Positions 8,922 to 20,570 of a DNA stretch of 51,618 bases are shown here, in pieces (the first letter of the stretch is position 1; each line of letters starts with the position of its first letter). The translations under genes were made by a program, and so were the position numbers. The stretch is from positions 160,164 through 211,781 of the forward strand of contig NW_019091555.1 in the NCBI RefSeq assembly GCF_001949145.1. Direction: 5' to 3'. The notes below the pieces were generated by a model. It was not told the origin of the DNA and did not search any database. It was given only the letters and a program-made list of their open reading frames with translations. The stretch is from Acanthaster planci. Taxonomy: Eukaryota > Echinodermata > Asteroidea > Valvatida > Acanthasteridae.

Positions 8922-11900
8922 CAACTGTGTACAAAACATATGGGTGGTCTTCTAAAAAAGTACAAACAAAAGAGGAACAATAGGAGGTCCCCAGTTGCAG
9001 GCAAATACACACTTCCATGTGTGTGTGTGATTCTACCTCTATGGTGTGTCGAAAACGTCAAAGGCAAAACCAGACGACTGTTGCGTGGGCGTAAAATAAT
9101 CCGGTTTTATAATAATCTTGTGCGAAATTCGTGGTGTGTAATCCACGTAAACTCTAATACAACAGAATGCGTTCTCTGCTTCTGGATCCTGTATATTCTT
9201 CCTGGTACCGTATTTGCCCTAAACAGTAGGTTCAATGTGTTTCTAATTTGAAAGCAATTACTGAATAAACTGAAGGGAATTGAAGTATGCAAATTAATAG
9301 ACTTGCTTACATAAATAATGTATAGCAATGATGCAAACTCTTCTTTAAAATTCGTTTTCGGAGTTCTGTACACGTACAGGGAACCTACGAACGACCACCT
9401 ACATAAATAATATTATGTTCATATTGTATGGTTGACGTCTTTGGGTTGGGTTCGACTCCCGCCGTAGGTCAGTGTGCTATAACTATAAGGTGTTGGAGGG
9501 CGGGGTTGCTTACTTTCTTCAGCTCAACCAGCAACGTCATCGGAGGGCTGTGTATAATGCTGCTTGACTTCCACCAAAGCAAAGCTGGTGCAGTTCCGTC
9601 CGACAGTGTCACAGGAATCTCCGAGGGTCGAGTTGGTGCATGGTTCAGTCTGTTGGTTTCAGCGATTATGTCACTGATGTCAGTCACTGCGATTGCCAAA
9701 ATAATCATGGTTGTGATGCTTCACCGAGGATAGTCCAGGAATGAACAAAACCTCAGCCATCAGGAGAAATGGTTTCGAGTTGACGCAGCGAGTATAGATA
9801 TGGTTTCCTTTCTGTGAAGTATCGCTACTAACTTTTGCTGGTATTATCACACGAAGCAGTTTGTGTTTATCACCCTTACATGAAGAATTCCCCTTCGTTT
9901 TGCAGGTCTAAGACCAAGATTTCAATGGCCAACGCTAGTCAGATTTTTTCCTCTTTGGTTTCTTGTTTTAGGCTACGTGGAAGAGGAATAAAAAAAAATC
10001 AAATACGGAGGCCTGATCGACAGCACGAGTTGGATTCTTTCATGCACGTGCAATCAATTTCTGACCGGGAAAACATCAGTCGCCCCAGATGGACACTGAA
10101 AACCCCGCCAGAATGACCCGGGCAGCTCCAGCAGTTACCCCTCTGTTTTGCCCCTTCTCCTCCTCTTGGCCTAGAAATCCACTCCCGGAGTTCGACCGCC
10201 GTCTGACCTCCCCAGCTTTAGAATTGAACCAGTCAGACGGTCGTAATTCCACACTTCCCGCCCGCATCAGAGTACTGACCCCAGTGCCGCAACCTCTCGA
10301 GTGTTAAACCCTCCCTTCCAACAGCATCGCACCTGGTCTGTGGCTTTCTCGAAATTATTACACCCAGGAGAAAATGTGCTCTCCTTTTTTTCCTTCCTGT
10401 CTGCATTTCGAATAAGAAATTTGCCCGCCAATTGAGTCTGAACTTGCTGAGGCGATGGCATACTTAACCTACTCAACGTGCAATTGATGCAAACAGTGCC
10501 CGCGAAGCCAACATTTTTTTCCAGAGTCGGGTGGTGTTTTTTTTTCAAGGAAATGCGAGCACTGAGCAGTCAGGGCTCTACACAACTCCATCATGATCCA
10601 AAGCACAAGGGGGGTGGGGACAAACAACAACCGTACGTGTGATGCCGTCTACACTTAAACTAATTCAAGGCATACCAGAATATATCAAACCGAGTCTGCC
10701 TAGCCTCGTTCCGGGATGTACGTTTATCGTTCCTTTAGGTGTAACTTTAACCACGAAGGCTTGTGCATGGACCGGCACAAGTCTGTGCTCCGTTTAACCT
10801 GTATTGGCTATACTTTGATTTAAAGCAACGAATATTGACTTGATAAATCACTGAGAAATTCGACTGCGGGGGTTTCATCGTAAACTGTGATCGTATATTT
10901 TACATTAGCGCCCTTGATATGTTTTTGTGTTTAAATATGAAGTTGATTTCATTATGCGTTTTCACTAAAATGTATATATAAAATGAATGAACATTGCAAA
11001 TCCGTGTATGCAACGAACTGATGAACAAAACTTATGTTCACAACGGAACAAAAATCCTTTGCGATACACTATTCGGGACATTAAGAGGTAAAAGTCTGCC
11101 ACTCAACCTCACATTCTGCGCTTTTGTATTTCATTCAAAATCCGGGTCGCAATTTTCGCTGGTTATCAACGCCGCAACGCCCAACATGCATGTCTTTTGT
11201 AGGAAGCAAGCAGTTCGATTGCAAATCTCAATACGAACTGATCTCTCTCTTTTCCTAATTTGAATCCAAACTCTGGAAACCTTGGGGGATTACAATTTTC
11301 AGTTATATGTCTTGTAACTTAAATTTCGGGCGTGGCAGACATTTCCACTGAATCTCGTTTTGGGCCACACTTCCGGTATTATTGCAGTGGTAAATGATAA
11401 TATACGTCTAGCAACGGAACACGTCCCCAGGCCCCTCAAATAACCCACGGAACACGTCCCCAGGCCCCTCAAATAACCCACGCAGAGGCAACAACAAAAC
11501 AAAGGCAGGTCAAACCAAACCATGCAAGAATGTATTATGAATTGATAAAACAGTTTCGCATTTTGCTCTTCGTACCTTTTTTTGGTTGAAATAAAGCTAT
11601 GGGCGGCCAGATGTTTTGCGGGCAAACTAATAAAAAATTCAAACCATTAATAGGCAAGGTGATGTCTTGTTCGGTGACTCCATCGGTATGTTCTTCCCCA
11701 AAGGTCTTTACAAAATTTTTACCATCTGTCAGTCCAGAACGGTCATAAAATTTTATGTGCGTGAAGAAACTGGGCGAAAAAATCTACTCCGGTGTGTATT
11801 TTATCTGGATAGATCCAGGGACTGAGTTTCCCCTCTGAACCGCCAACCTTGCTCGCAACAATGGCGCAGCTGTCCGCTGTAATCCAAGGAGCCTGCTGAC

Positions 11901-12179
11901 CCTGGCCTTGCGCCGGCTATGGTTCATCGGGGCACTCCTCAAGGCACACACACCACCCCGCGACCCACTTCGGTGAAGTTCAAGTTAGGACAACCGGCCC
12001 TGTTGCATTTATTTACTCGCTGAACTCTGCCTGACCTGCGTTGATTTCCCACACAGTCAAACCCGCCTTCTGTCCCCCCAACGGCACACATCCTCGTTTA
12101 CATCGTTGCCTGGAACGTCAATTATTCAAAGGGGTGGGTTTTAAAATCGGTTGTGTTTTCCCCCTAATTTTCTCCCCAT
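8922..12179. other. No gene seen
   Basis: Unrecognised sequence with short ORFs only. It includes a B-box-like GGTTCGACTCCC near 9450 without a partnering A box, and the 33-bp duplication at 11414-11479. Confidence 0.5.
11414..11479 (+). repeat. Tandem duplication, 33 bp x 2
   Basis: The unit ACGGAACACGTCCCCAGGCC plus the following 13 bases is present twice without change, starting at 11414 and 11447. It contains ACACGTCC and is non-coding. Confidence 0.9.
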
Positions 12180-13660
12180 TTCTCCTGCAATGGAGCCCGA
12201 ATTGGGGCGACCGTGCAGACATCAACAGCGCCCCACCCGACGGAAAGAAAAGCGATCGTCCGCCGGCGGTGCGTGCACTCACTCGGGCGAGCGAGGAGCG
12301 ATGAACTCCGTGCCCTCTCTCGCTGGCTGCCTGGGCTGACTCACACGCACACACAACAGCTCTGGCTGGCAGGCGACAAAAATAGAACAGCGGTAAACAG
12401 GCGGCGCAGGCAGCAGGCAGCGGCATTCAAAGTCACGGTCGTGCGAAGGTCGAGGGCAGGCAACTGTGCCGCGGTTGAATCAATTGACCCAGAATTGTGC
12501 GCCCGCGCAGAGAGCTGGCTCCGGGTTCATCGCCTGCTATATGCTGATGAGACTGTGAGGTAAGAGTTCAGGCAGCCTCTGCCGGTGCGATGACGTTGAC
12601 GAGCGAGGGGGTTGAATGGGGGAAAAGGGGAGAAAGAGGGGAGCAAGAAATGCCTTCTCCCCTGAAAATTCGATTAATCCCGTCCCCTCAGTGGAAACCT
12701 GGCCAATGTTATTCCGGCCGCGGCATCCCGAGACGCAAGGGTACGAGGTGGTCTCTCATCCGGAAGCGATGTAGCGCTAAGACTTGAATTCGAGTTCGAG
12801 GCGGAGGCATGGGGGAGAAAAAAAAGGGGGGGGAGGAAAAAAATCGATGAGGGGCTCGGCCGAGTGGAGCATTTTGTGGCAGGCGGCCGGGCCAGCCAGC
12901 GAGGCACGACAGGCTTATGATATACCAGGGGTTTGCTGTGCCGGGCTTGGGTTGGCTGGGGTCGGCACTGCTCGGCTGGGTCGCTGACCCGATGTGGCTC
13001 GGCATAGCGCTAGTTGAATGCACTTCCTGCACTTTTGACTCGCCAGTCTCCGGGCGGAGAGCACAGACGTCATTGTTACTATGGCTCGCTGAGTGTAGGA
13101 TATAGATCCTGGGGTTTTGCAGCGCTGGCCATTACGGGCATGAAAAAAATATATATCACTCAGAAGGCTTGTTCAAGTAAAAAAAAATATCCCCGTTATT
13201 AAAACCAGAGACCTTTTATAAATTTTGCATCTGGAAAGAAACCGCCAGTTTCTGCTTAATTTCCTCTCGCCTGTGTTTATTATTTACATGTTGCGCAAAA
13301 CAATCAACCCCCATCTTTTGTAATTACCGCGAGCGGTGCACATGCTGTTAGAAGGAGAATAAATGACCTGCGAAGCTGTGACAATCATCACCTTTGTCAG
13401 TGCGGGTTGTGACTGGATCAGAGTGGGTAGGGGAGGAGGGAGATGGAAGGGACGGCCGGACAGGCACGGGCCAGCGAGCGGGGGAGCGGGAGCGCTCGAC
13501 GCGGGGAAAGCGGGTTAGCGGTGCCCCCAGGGCGTTTCAGCCCCGGCGCATGAGCAAACTCCCTTGTTGCCCGGGAAAGTGGAACGCGCGAACAACGACC
13601 CGGCCTGGCTGGATTTTTTTCTTCCTTTCCTCGGCTAAAGCTCGGGCTGAATACAGCTAA
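12180..13660 (+). promoter_or_regulatory. GC/CpG-rich block, likely promoter region of the receptor gene
   Basis: The block contrasts sharply with surrounding AT-rich DNA. It has many CpGs, CCGCGG and GCGCCC-type words, and purine-rich G runs. It lies 7-8 kb upstream of the first coding exon on the same strand and contains the strongest upstream splice donor. No TATA box is evident, as expected for a CpG-type promoter. The apparent ORFs are Arg/Pro/Ser-rich products of GC-rich DNA and resemble no family I know. Confidence 0.4.
12480..12559 (+). other. Candidate 5' untranslated exon ending at a strong donor
   Basis: The GC-rich sequence ends in TGTGAG|GTAAGA (GT at 12560), nearly the ideal donor consensus. 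Splicing from here to the acceptor at 20570 would make an 8 kb first intron. The open frame through it would leave in phase 2, which does not fit the phase-0 entry of the coding exon, so the exon would be non-coding. The 5' limit is unknown and the start given is arbitrary. Confidence 0.3.
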
Positions 13661-16039
13661 AGGCTTGCGGAGAAAAAAAAAGATCTGGCTGACCGGAGTA
13701 TATACACCGGAAAATAGAGATGTCTGTCATGTAACAAACAGCGGCCAGGTCTGTGGACAGGGAAGATGGCGATTCAAAATGGCCGCTGGTGAGGCGGTCA
13801 GAATTCTTTATATAGCACGGACACGCACACTACAAGCTATTTCTGGTTTATTTTACGAAAGATAACATTTCTGAAGTTATTTCGATGACACAATAGGTTT
13901 TTTAACCTATGTGATGAGTGAAAAGGAGATTTAGATTTAGATGTTAAATGTCATAACATCTCTATTTGTGGGTGGTTGAAACTCTTCTCTAGATAGTTAT
14001 GCTGATAAAGTAGTGGCTGACGCTCACAAAAGACAACACTCGCTGAAAATAATATCGTGTGCTTGCCATTACCCAACCCGCACCCCAGACAAGAAAAGTA
14101 AATAAATAAAAATAAGTAATTACAAAAATAAAATCACCCTCGGATGCGGTATTTACCTCTTTGGCCATGCCTTTTATTCGTACTGGACTAGAGACGAAAA
14201 ATGACCATACACGTCTGCAGAACCGGCCTCGTGCCGTATGGAGCGTGTGGTCAATGTGGCGATTACGTAATAGCGCCACCGCCTGTCCGAAGCGGATTTC
14301 ACTGACCAACTGTTTGGCTGGCCACTACCCTTACCACGGGATAGTAATGCCCAAAATTCGTTTTTGACTTTTCAAACCCCCAAAATGTCATCTTGTTTAA
14401 TACCATGACTTGATTCCTTGAAGATGAACTTCAATTTCCCCAAAATAAGCCATTTTGATGAAGATTTTCATATGCGGCATCATTAACCGTGCAGCAATTC
14501 AACGACAGTTTCCTCAGAGGAATCCTGTTTATAAAGGAAATGAAAATCAAGTGCTTTCCAAAACCCATTTCCCAAATCCCAAAAGTCGTGAACAGTTTCT
14601 CTCCGATGAATAACCATGTACACCCATATTTTATTCTCAAAAATCCAGTATCATAAAGTTTAAAAAAGAACCGTAACTGCCGAATTTATAACGAATTTGA
14701 GCATCCACTGCTCCAAAAATTGTTTCTCAAAACGTGCAATGTATAATAGTTTTACGAGAGATTATTTCTTATAAAAAATTCAGGCAAATACCATGTTGAT
14801 TTCAGATGGCACGTCCACGAACCCCGAATGAAATCAACAAATTGAAGCATTTTTTTGTGTGTTCTTGAGGAATGATTTATTAATTCAACCAGTGCCGACC
14901 CCACCCGTTCAGTCATGGCTAATGTAACACATCGGACTAAACTGTTAGCGTTGCAGCTAGGGCAAGAAAATAATAAATTATTAACTGGACCCCTACTCGC
15001 TTTGCCCGGTAAACGTGTTGATTGATGGACCCATTACAAATTCGTAATATTAATAATGTGATGCTTTGCTGCGCTTTGTCTTTATTGTTGTGGACCAAAC
15101 TACGGTGCTTGGTAAGGGACAAACAAAGGGTGGGGGTACCGGACACAGGCATCGTTCTAGTTAATTTCAACTCGCGGGTGATTTGCTCACAGTCGACCGG
15201 ACTATCTTCAATCGCTGGATAGAGGTGATCACTTTAACAGATGAGGTGTGAAGACTAAAGGGATTAAAGCGTTTGTAGAGACACATTTAGACAAAAAGAT
15301 GGAGAACACGTGCAAGTAATCGACTGTTAATAATTATGTATTCAGTGTATGCTTCCGCTAACTCCAAACAAAATAAGTACATGTTTACATGTAGTACTTA
15401 CAAATGTGCAAAAGGGAAATTGCAAGCTGAGAACAGGGGGGGGGGGAAAGCACACAGGATGACACCAAATCAGTGTATCTCTGGGTTCTGAGTTTATTCA
15501 AAATATTTAAATACACAAGACACAACACGGGAGCACATAGTATGCAGGCATATTCGAATAGCCGAACTGTGCGACAAATATTAGGGGGAAAGGAGTTGAT
15601 ATTATAGGTACTAAAACATTAGAAGAGTTTGGAGATACCTTAGGTCAACCAAAAACGGGAAGATAATCTGTTTATTCCAACAGAGGGTTATGTTAGAGGA
15701 GTTTGGAGATACCTTAGGTCAACCAAAAACGGGAAGATAATCTGTTTATTCCAACAGATGGTTATGTTTTGGTTCTAGTTTCTCTGGCGATTTAGTACCA
15801 TTAAAAGAGACATGAGATTAAATAGACCAACATTCAACCATTGACTTTCTGAGAATGTCCCTATTATATTTAAAATAAAAATGCACTAAATTTTTAAGTA
15901 CCCAAAATGTTGAATTGGCTTACAATGTCCACTTTTTGAGAAGAAATTAGTTGTATCGTGTCAAAAAGATTATCTTGCGCAATCTCCAACTTGGGAGAAA
16001 TTTCACAGCTCCTAGAAAAAAAACATACACTTCACCGCA
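13661..16039. other. No gene seen; AT-rich, with the 74-bp duplication
   Basis: The stretch is AT-rich apart from CpG words near 13740-13800 (AAAATGGCCGC at about 13777). A near-palindrome AAGTACATGTTTACATGTAG lies near 15376 and a run of nine G near 15437. No credible coding exon is present. Confidence 0.5.
15619..15766 (+). repeat. Tandem duplication, 74 bp x 2
   Basis: A 74-base segment containing GTTTGGAGATACCTTAGGTC occurs at 15627 and again at 15701. Differences are confined to a few bases near the junction. The near identity indicates a recent duplication. Confidence 0.9.
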
Positions 16040-17300
16040 GTCGCCCGCCCTTAAATAGATCGCGGCAGAAATCTGGGTCTGCGAGAGTTTGAAGAAAAGC
16101 GGCGGAGACGAGTCCTCTGTGTTCCCCGATCCATCGTTCGTGACATTGAAAAAAGGGAGGGGAGGTGTTGGTCATTCAACCTAACCCCACACTGCACTGC
16201 ACCCGATGTACCTGTGTGCTCGTCATGAATAAGTAACAACGGCTGCACTTTGCGGCCGCCGTAGCATTACTAATCGCACTGTATTTATAGCCTAGTTTCA
16301 CTCCGTTTTGAACTCGCGGACCCCGAGTCATTTCATCACAACACACACACCGTGTACGCTGCCCACATGTGCTCACGTACATGTACGTACGGACGGAGCT
16401 GTCGCATTGTGGCCGTGATTCCGTAGAACCGTGCGCTTTCGGCTCTCACCAGGAAAAGATTTGGCTACCTTCGAAAAAAAAGAAAACTCCGGATTTCTTG
16501 ATTGTTACTCGTAGATCGGGAGCCTGGCTTCGTATAAAGGTAGGACCATTCTTGATTGGACTCTCTGTGTCGGTGTGGAGAGGACGGTGGTGTTTTAAGT
16601 GTCTTTTTTGTTGTTGTTTGGAGATCGGACGAGAGGTTTTTTTGGTTACCCGGCGAGCGAGAGTCCTGTCCGCGGTAATCTTATGAATGTAGGCCACGGC
16701 GCTTGTTGGCCGGGGCTGGGGTCGATGATCGCGGAGCACTGCCCTCCACAGAGTGCGCTAGCAGCGCCGGGGCACGGCTTGCTCGCGGTAGTTGACTGGA
16801 AACCACAGCTCCTGCCAGCTCGAAACACCGTGATCAGCCGCTTGCCATAATAAATCGGCGTCTGAGAAAGGTTGGAAAAGCTGCTGAAAGTCTCGGCCAC
16901 GATCAAGGTGATTCAAGTTGCGCATCGTCATCGGCGGGGAAAGAATCACAAACATCTTTACTGCTGGAACAGGTAAACAAGAGAACGGTTTTTCGCGATT
17001 TGCGGCAGTGTACAGTACATACACTTCCCTTGTTCGACCCGGTGCCGATGCGACACACAACAGAACGGGTGAGGATTTGTTTAGAAAGGAAAACCGTTCC
17101 TCCCCCTCTGCAATTTGTTTCAGTACAGTTTGAAGTTATTAATTAATGCAACAGCTATACCGACGATCGGCGAGCGAGCCCGAGCCACCATGATCAGATG
17201 AAGAGCCTGTGACTGTGAAGGGAGAATGTCCCCCCGTATTGCCATAGATCTGCTTCTCGACCGGGTAGCGTCTGTCCCCTACATGGGTGCTTGCATCGCC
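16040..17300 (+). promoter_or_regulatory. Second CpG-containing block with candidate donors, possible alternative promoter
   Basis: CpG density rises again here (for example GCGGCCGCCG near 16251 and GCGATTTGCGGC near 16994) between AT-rich flanks. Usable donors are CTGGAACAG|GTAAAC at 16972/16973 and ATAAAG|GTAGGA near 16540. None continues an open frame into the phase-0 acceptor at 20570, so any exon here would be untranslated. It could be an alternative 5' exon cluster. Confidence 0.28.
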
Positions 17301-20093
17301 GAGAAAAATCGAAGTATCATTCTACAGTGGTCATTGGATCAACTTTGATTCGACTGCAATGAACCGGACTTTGCTAGAAAACCTCTCCGTGTGAACTTAT
17401 TGAGCAAACATCTCCTTAGAAATAGTCGGTCCAGTCTTAGTTTTCTTGTCGAAGGTTGGTTGATTTTTCGTTTGGGTAGATAATGTTTATTTTCCGCCCA
17501 CCAGAGGTTTGGTGTGAACTTAATCAGAAAACAGTTTGTTTTATGCACAGGCAAAGTGTACGTGTACATGTACATGTATGTCAGTGTTAGTGTACATTGA
17601 AATAAGAAATGACCAACCTTTGCTTGGCTTAAAAATAAACTCGATTATTTGTGGAAAAAGTAAAGTGGCATGTGAAATGCAAATATGGTATATACCCTGT
17701 ATTTTATAAACATCATATAACCAATGCAAATTTGATAATGCAAAAGCAAACTCTGACTCTTCGGGGGATTAGGCACATCCCTGTAAATGTTTGGAAAAAG
17801 AACCAGTCATTTGAAAGGGTTGAATATTCGTTTCAAACATTAACCGATGGTGACCCAGAATTCCTTGTACTTTTTGGTTATTTATTTATTTGTATATTTA
17901 GCTTTTCCAGCAGCCTGTCCCACCTTGCTTGTAATATGATAAGTTGGTTGCCGGTTGTGGTTCATGCCCGTTTGGTTTCTAAACATCTGTTGAACTCTGA
18001 CAGAAAAGGAATGGGGAAGGGGGGGGCAATTGCTGGCTTTCAACAGAATGGCATGTTGATGAATGTTCTGGGCTCAGGCACAAGCCCTCAAGGTCACATG
18101 GGTGAACTCTTGAGCTTATTTTAGAACCCATGGAAATATGCCAAGTTCTGGGCTTATCCCCCTCAGTCTTGGACCTCAAGTTTCTAAAGAATTTTTATCT
18201 CTCTCACATTTCTTTTTTTTTGTGGGGGGGGGAGTAAGACACATGGTGGTCTTGTGTAAAGTCTTGTGTCATCAGAAGGTCACTGTTTCACATGTGGTGT
18301 CAGACTCTGCACTGGAGAGAGATACATTTTGAGCCCACTCGTGAACAGTTACGAAATTACACTTAATAACAGATAACAGGAGTTGTTTTCAGACAGGTTC
18401 ACATATAGGCAAGTTTGTTTTGCTTTTGCACTAAAAATAGGCCTTTTTTGTACTTATTACCTCCATTCAAATTTCAGTTGATTTCCGGATACACAGTACC
18501 GACAGAACATAATCTTGAATATGTCTACAATAATGTGTTTCGTTAGAAACCTCTAAAAACAAAAACAAAACCCCCAAACTGGACCTCTTGGTAGATTTTT
18601 ATGTGTTTGAGTTTTGGGTACCCTGATATGAACCATCACTTTGTTTTCCTCAAATATGTGACTGGAAATTATCGATGGATGTTGCTGGTGTAGGTTTCGC
18701 TGCCACCATTTGTAATATTTTTGTGCATGCCTTCAGGCAAGATTTCCGTCACTTCAAATAAATTTGTGAAATGACCGATGACGTATACTCCATTCATTCG
18801 GAGGGTCGCTTTTAGCAGTCCATTTGGTCCGTCAGTCTGTCAGTCCCTCATTTAAAGCACAGGAACAATCTTGCAGTCGGTGTGATGCATAATTAAAGAA
18901 AGACCGCCCTTCCTGCACACATCAGATTTTTTTTTCACATTTCAATCGAGGGATGGCTTGCCTAGAAATGGTCACTTGAAAAAGCTGCACTTGGGAAGAT
19001 GGAGTCTACTTTTGTTTCTGCCGTTTGTGATTTATTATTAATACGAATGGAAAGAAACACTTTGCTATATACCCCCTGAAATTGTGAATGCTGCGTGGTT
19101 TTGCTGTGTAGTGTTTCCCTGTAATATGTGAGTCAACTCAGTTGAGTGCACCATATTAACAAGCTGTTCAGCGACACACATACACAACCCTGAGTTGATA
19201 TTTTACCAACCTGTTCCGCTGGCTCCTTTTGATCCATGGCACAGTTTATTATGAATTTATGATAGCCACCAAACATCTGCATTTCGAACCTAAAAAAATA
19301 CAAATGGCCACTGCACACTATCAGATGAGACAAGCAGTACTGTTGTGTCGTGCCTGTTAAATATGTAAGGATATGTAATATACATGTATTTATGTTCTGA
19401 GAGTTTCATTTCAAAACTGTGGTGGGTAATCGGAGGAACCGTTTGATGGAAGGATTATCATATTTCATGGGATTCTCCAGTTTTTCTCCTAATTTGAAGG
19501 GAATTATTCATACCTGAATTGCCTACTAACCAGATCATGAAACTAAATTTCTCTTTTGCATTAATTTTTATGATGTTATGAATTTACAGTTCAGTTATTG
19601 TGCCTTTCAGAGATCCAACGTTCTGAGTTTGTAGTTGCATTTCAGTTTAGTCTGCAGTTTACACCTTATGTACATGTACTCTAGTGGCAAGCAAAGCCAG
19701 TAAGAGACTCAACAAGCTCAATTAATGACAGCAACCAAATGTTGAAAAATGATGTCCTCATGTTAGTCATCTGTCGCAGCACATTATTTTTGCCTGGTGA
19801 GAAGACACTTTCCACAAAGTATTTTTGTCTTTAGAACAAATTTTTTTTTCACTGATAGAACGTGTTCTAGGAAAACCATTTACTTGCACTTTCAACTTAC
19901 ACTTTCACTGAAATATGCCGACATTTTTCTGTTGAAGAGTTTTTTGAGCAAACTGAAGCAACTTGACTTTTATGGCAACTTGTACTGTACTTCATATGGC
20001 AGAATAATGCACCGGTAATCTGTTTCAAAATTATACAAACGTAATTACGAACTACCAATCAATTGTTTTCTAGAAATTCTCACTTCTTTCTTT
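17301..20093. other. No gene seen; probable 5' intron
   Basis: This AT-rich stretch lies between the second CpG block and the hAT-like element. The longest ORF (17651-18124) lacks an ATG start, splice context or known domains and is judged random. Confidence 0.5.
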
Positions 20094-20370
20094 GTGCCAG
20101 CCAAAGATCGTATAGCGCCGAAGGTACAAGATGGATAACTCTGCCCAAAAGCAAGCGATACGCCTGTGCAGTTAACGGTTATGCTGTACGGCGCAAGCTC
20201 ACCAGGTGCACATGCCTGCTGCGGCTCCTGTGCCTGTGCATTAATGTGCATTGCACAGGCGTATCGCTTGCTCAAATGGCGCCCATGCGATTACAACGTT
20301 TTACGTGCATTCATGGTGAAGTTCTGCATCTTGTGCCACTTCGCGGCGCTATACGATCTTTGGTGCCAGC
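20094..20370. mobile_element. hAT-like MITE with 8-bp target-site duplication, just upstream of the first coding exon
   Basis: The direct repeat GTGCCAGC flanks the element at 20094-20101 and 20363-20370. The element (20102-20362, 261 bp) starts and ends with perfect 19-bp inverted ends CAAAGATCGTATAGCGCCG. A second internal inverted pair, GCAAGCGATACGCCTGTGCA, lies at 20151-20170 and in inverse at 20252-20271. An 8-bp duplication and CA-start termini fit hAT-type transposons. It has no coding capacity. It lies in the intron about 200 bp before the acceptor at 20570. Confidence 0.85.
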
Positions 20371-20570
20371 ACGCATTTCAGTGTACCACTGCTGTCCATT
20401 ATGGTTTCCTAACGAATTTAATGATTGCATTTAGCTGTTTCAGCAGAGTTCCCAAAGGAAAATCAAATGAAATTTGGTGCAGTACCATTGCAAATTTGCC
20501 AGGTTTGCATGCATGTTTGGCAGCTAACAGGTGATAGTACTATTCATGTGCAATGTGTACTTTCATTCAG

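Noticed and set aside
9428-9733. 101-codon ORF with hydrophobic stretches next to a B-box-like word GGTTCGACTCCC
   Set aside because: No recognisable domain, and no A box at the right distance, so neither a gene nor a tRNA/SINE can be claimed.
17651-18124. 157-codon plus-strand open frame
   Set aside because: No ATG at its start, no known domain, mixed composition, no splice or promoter context. It fits a chance ORF.
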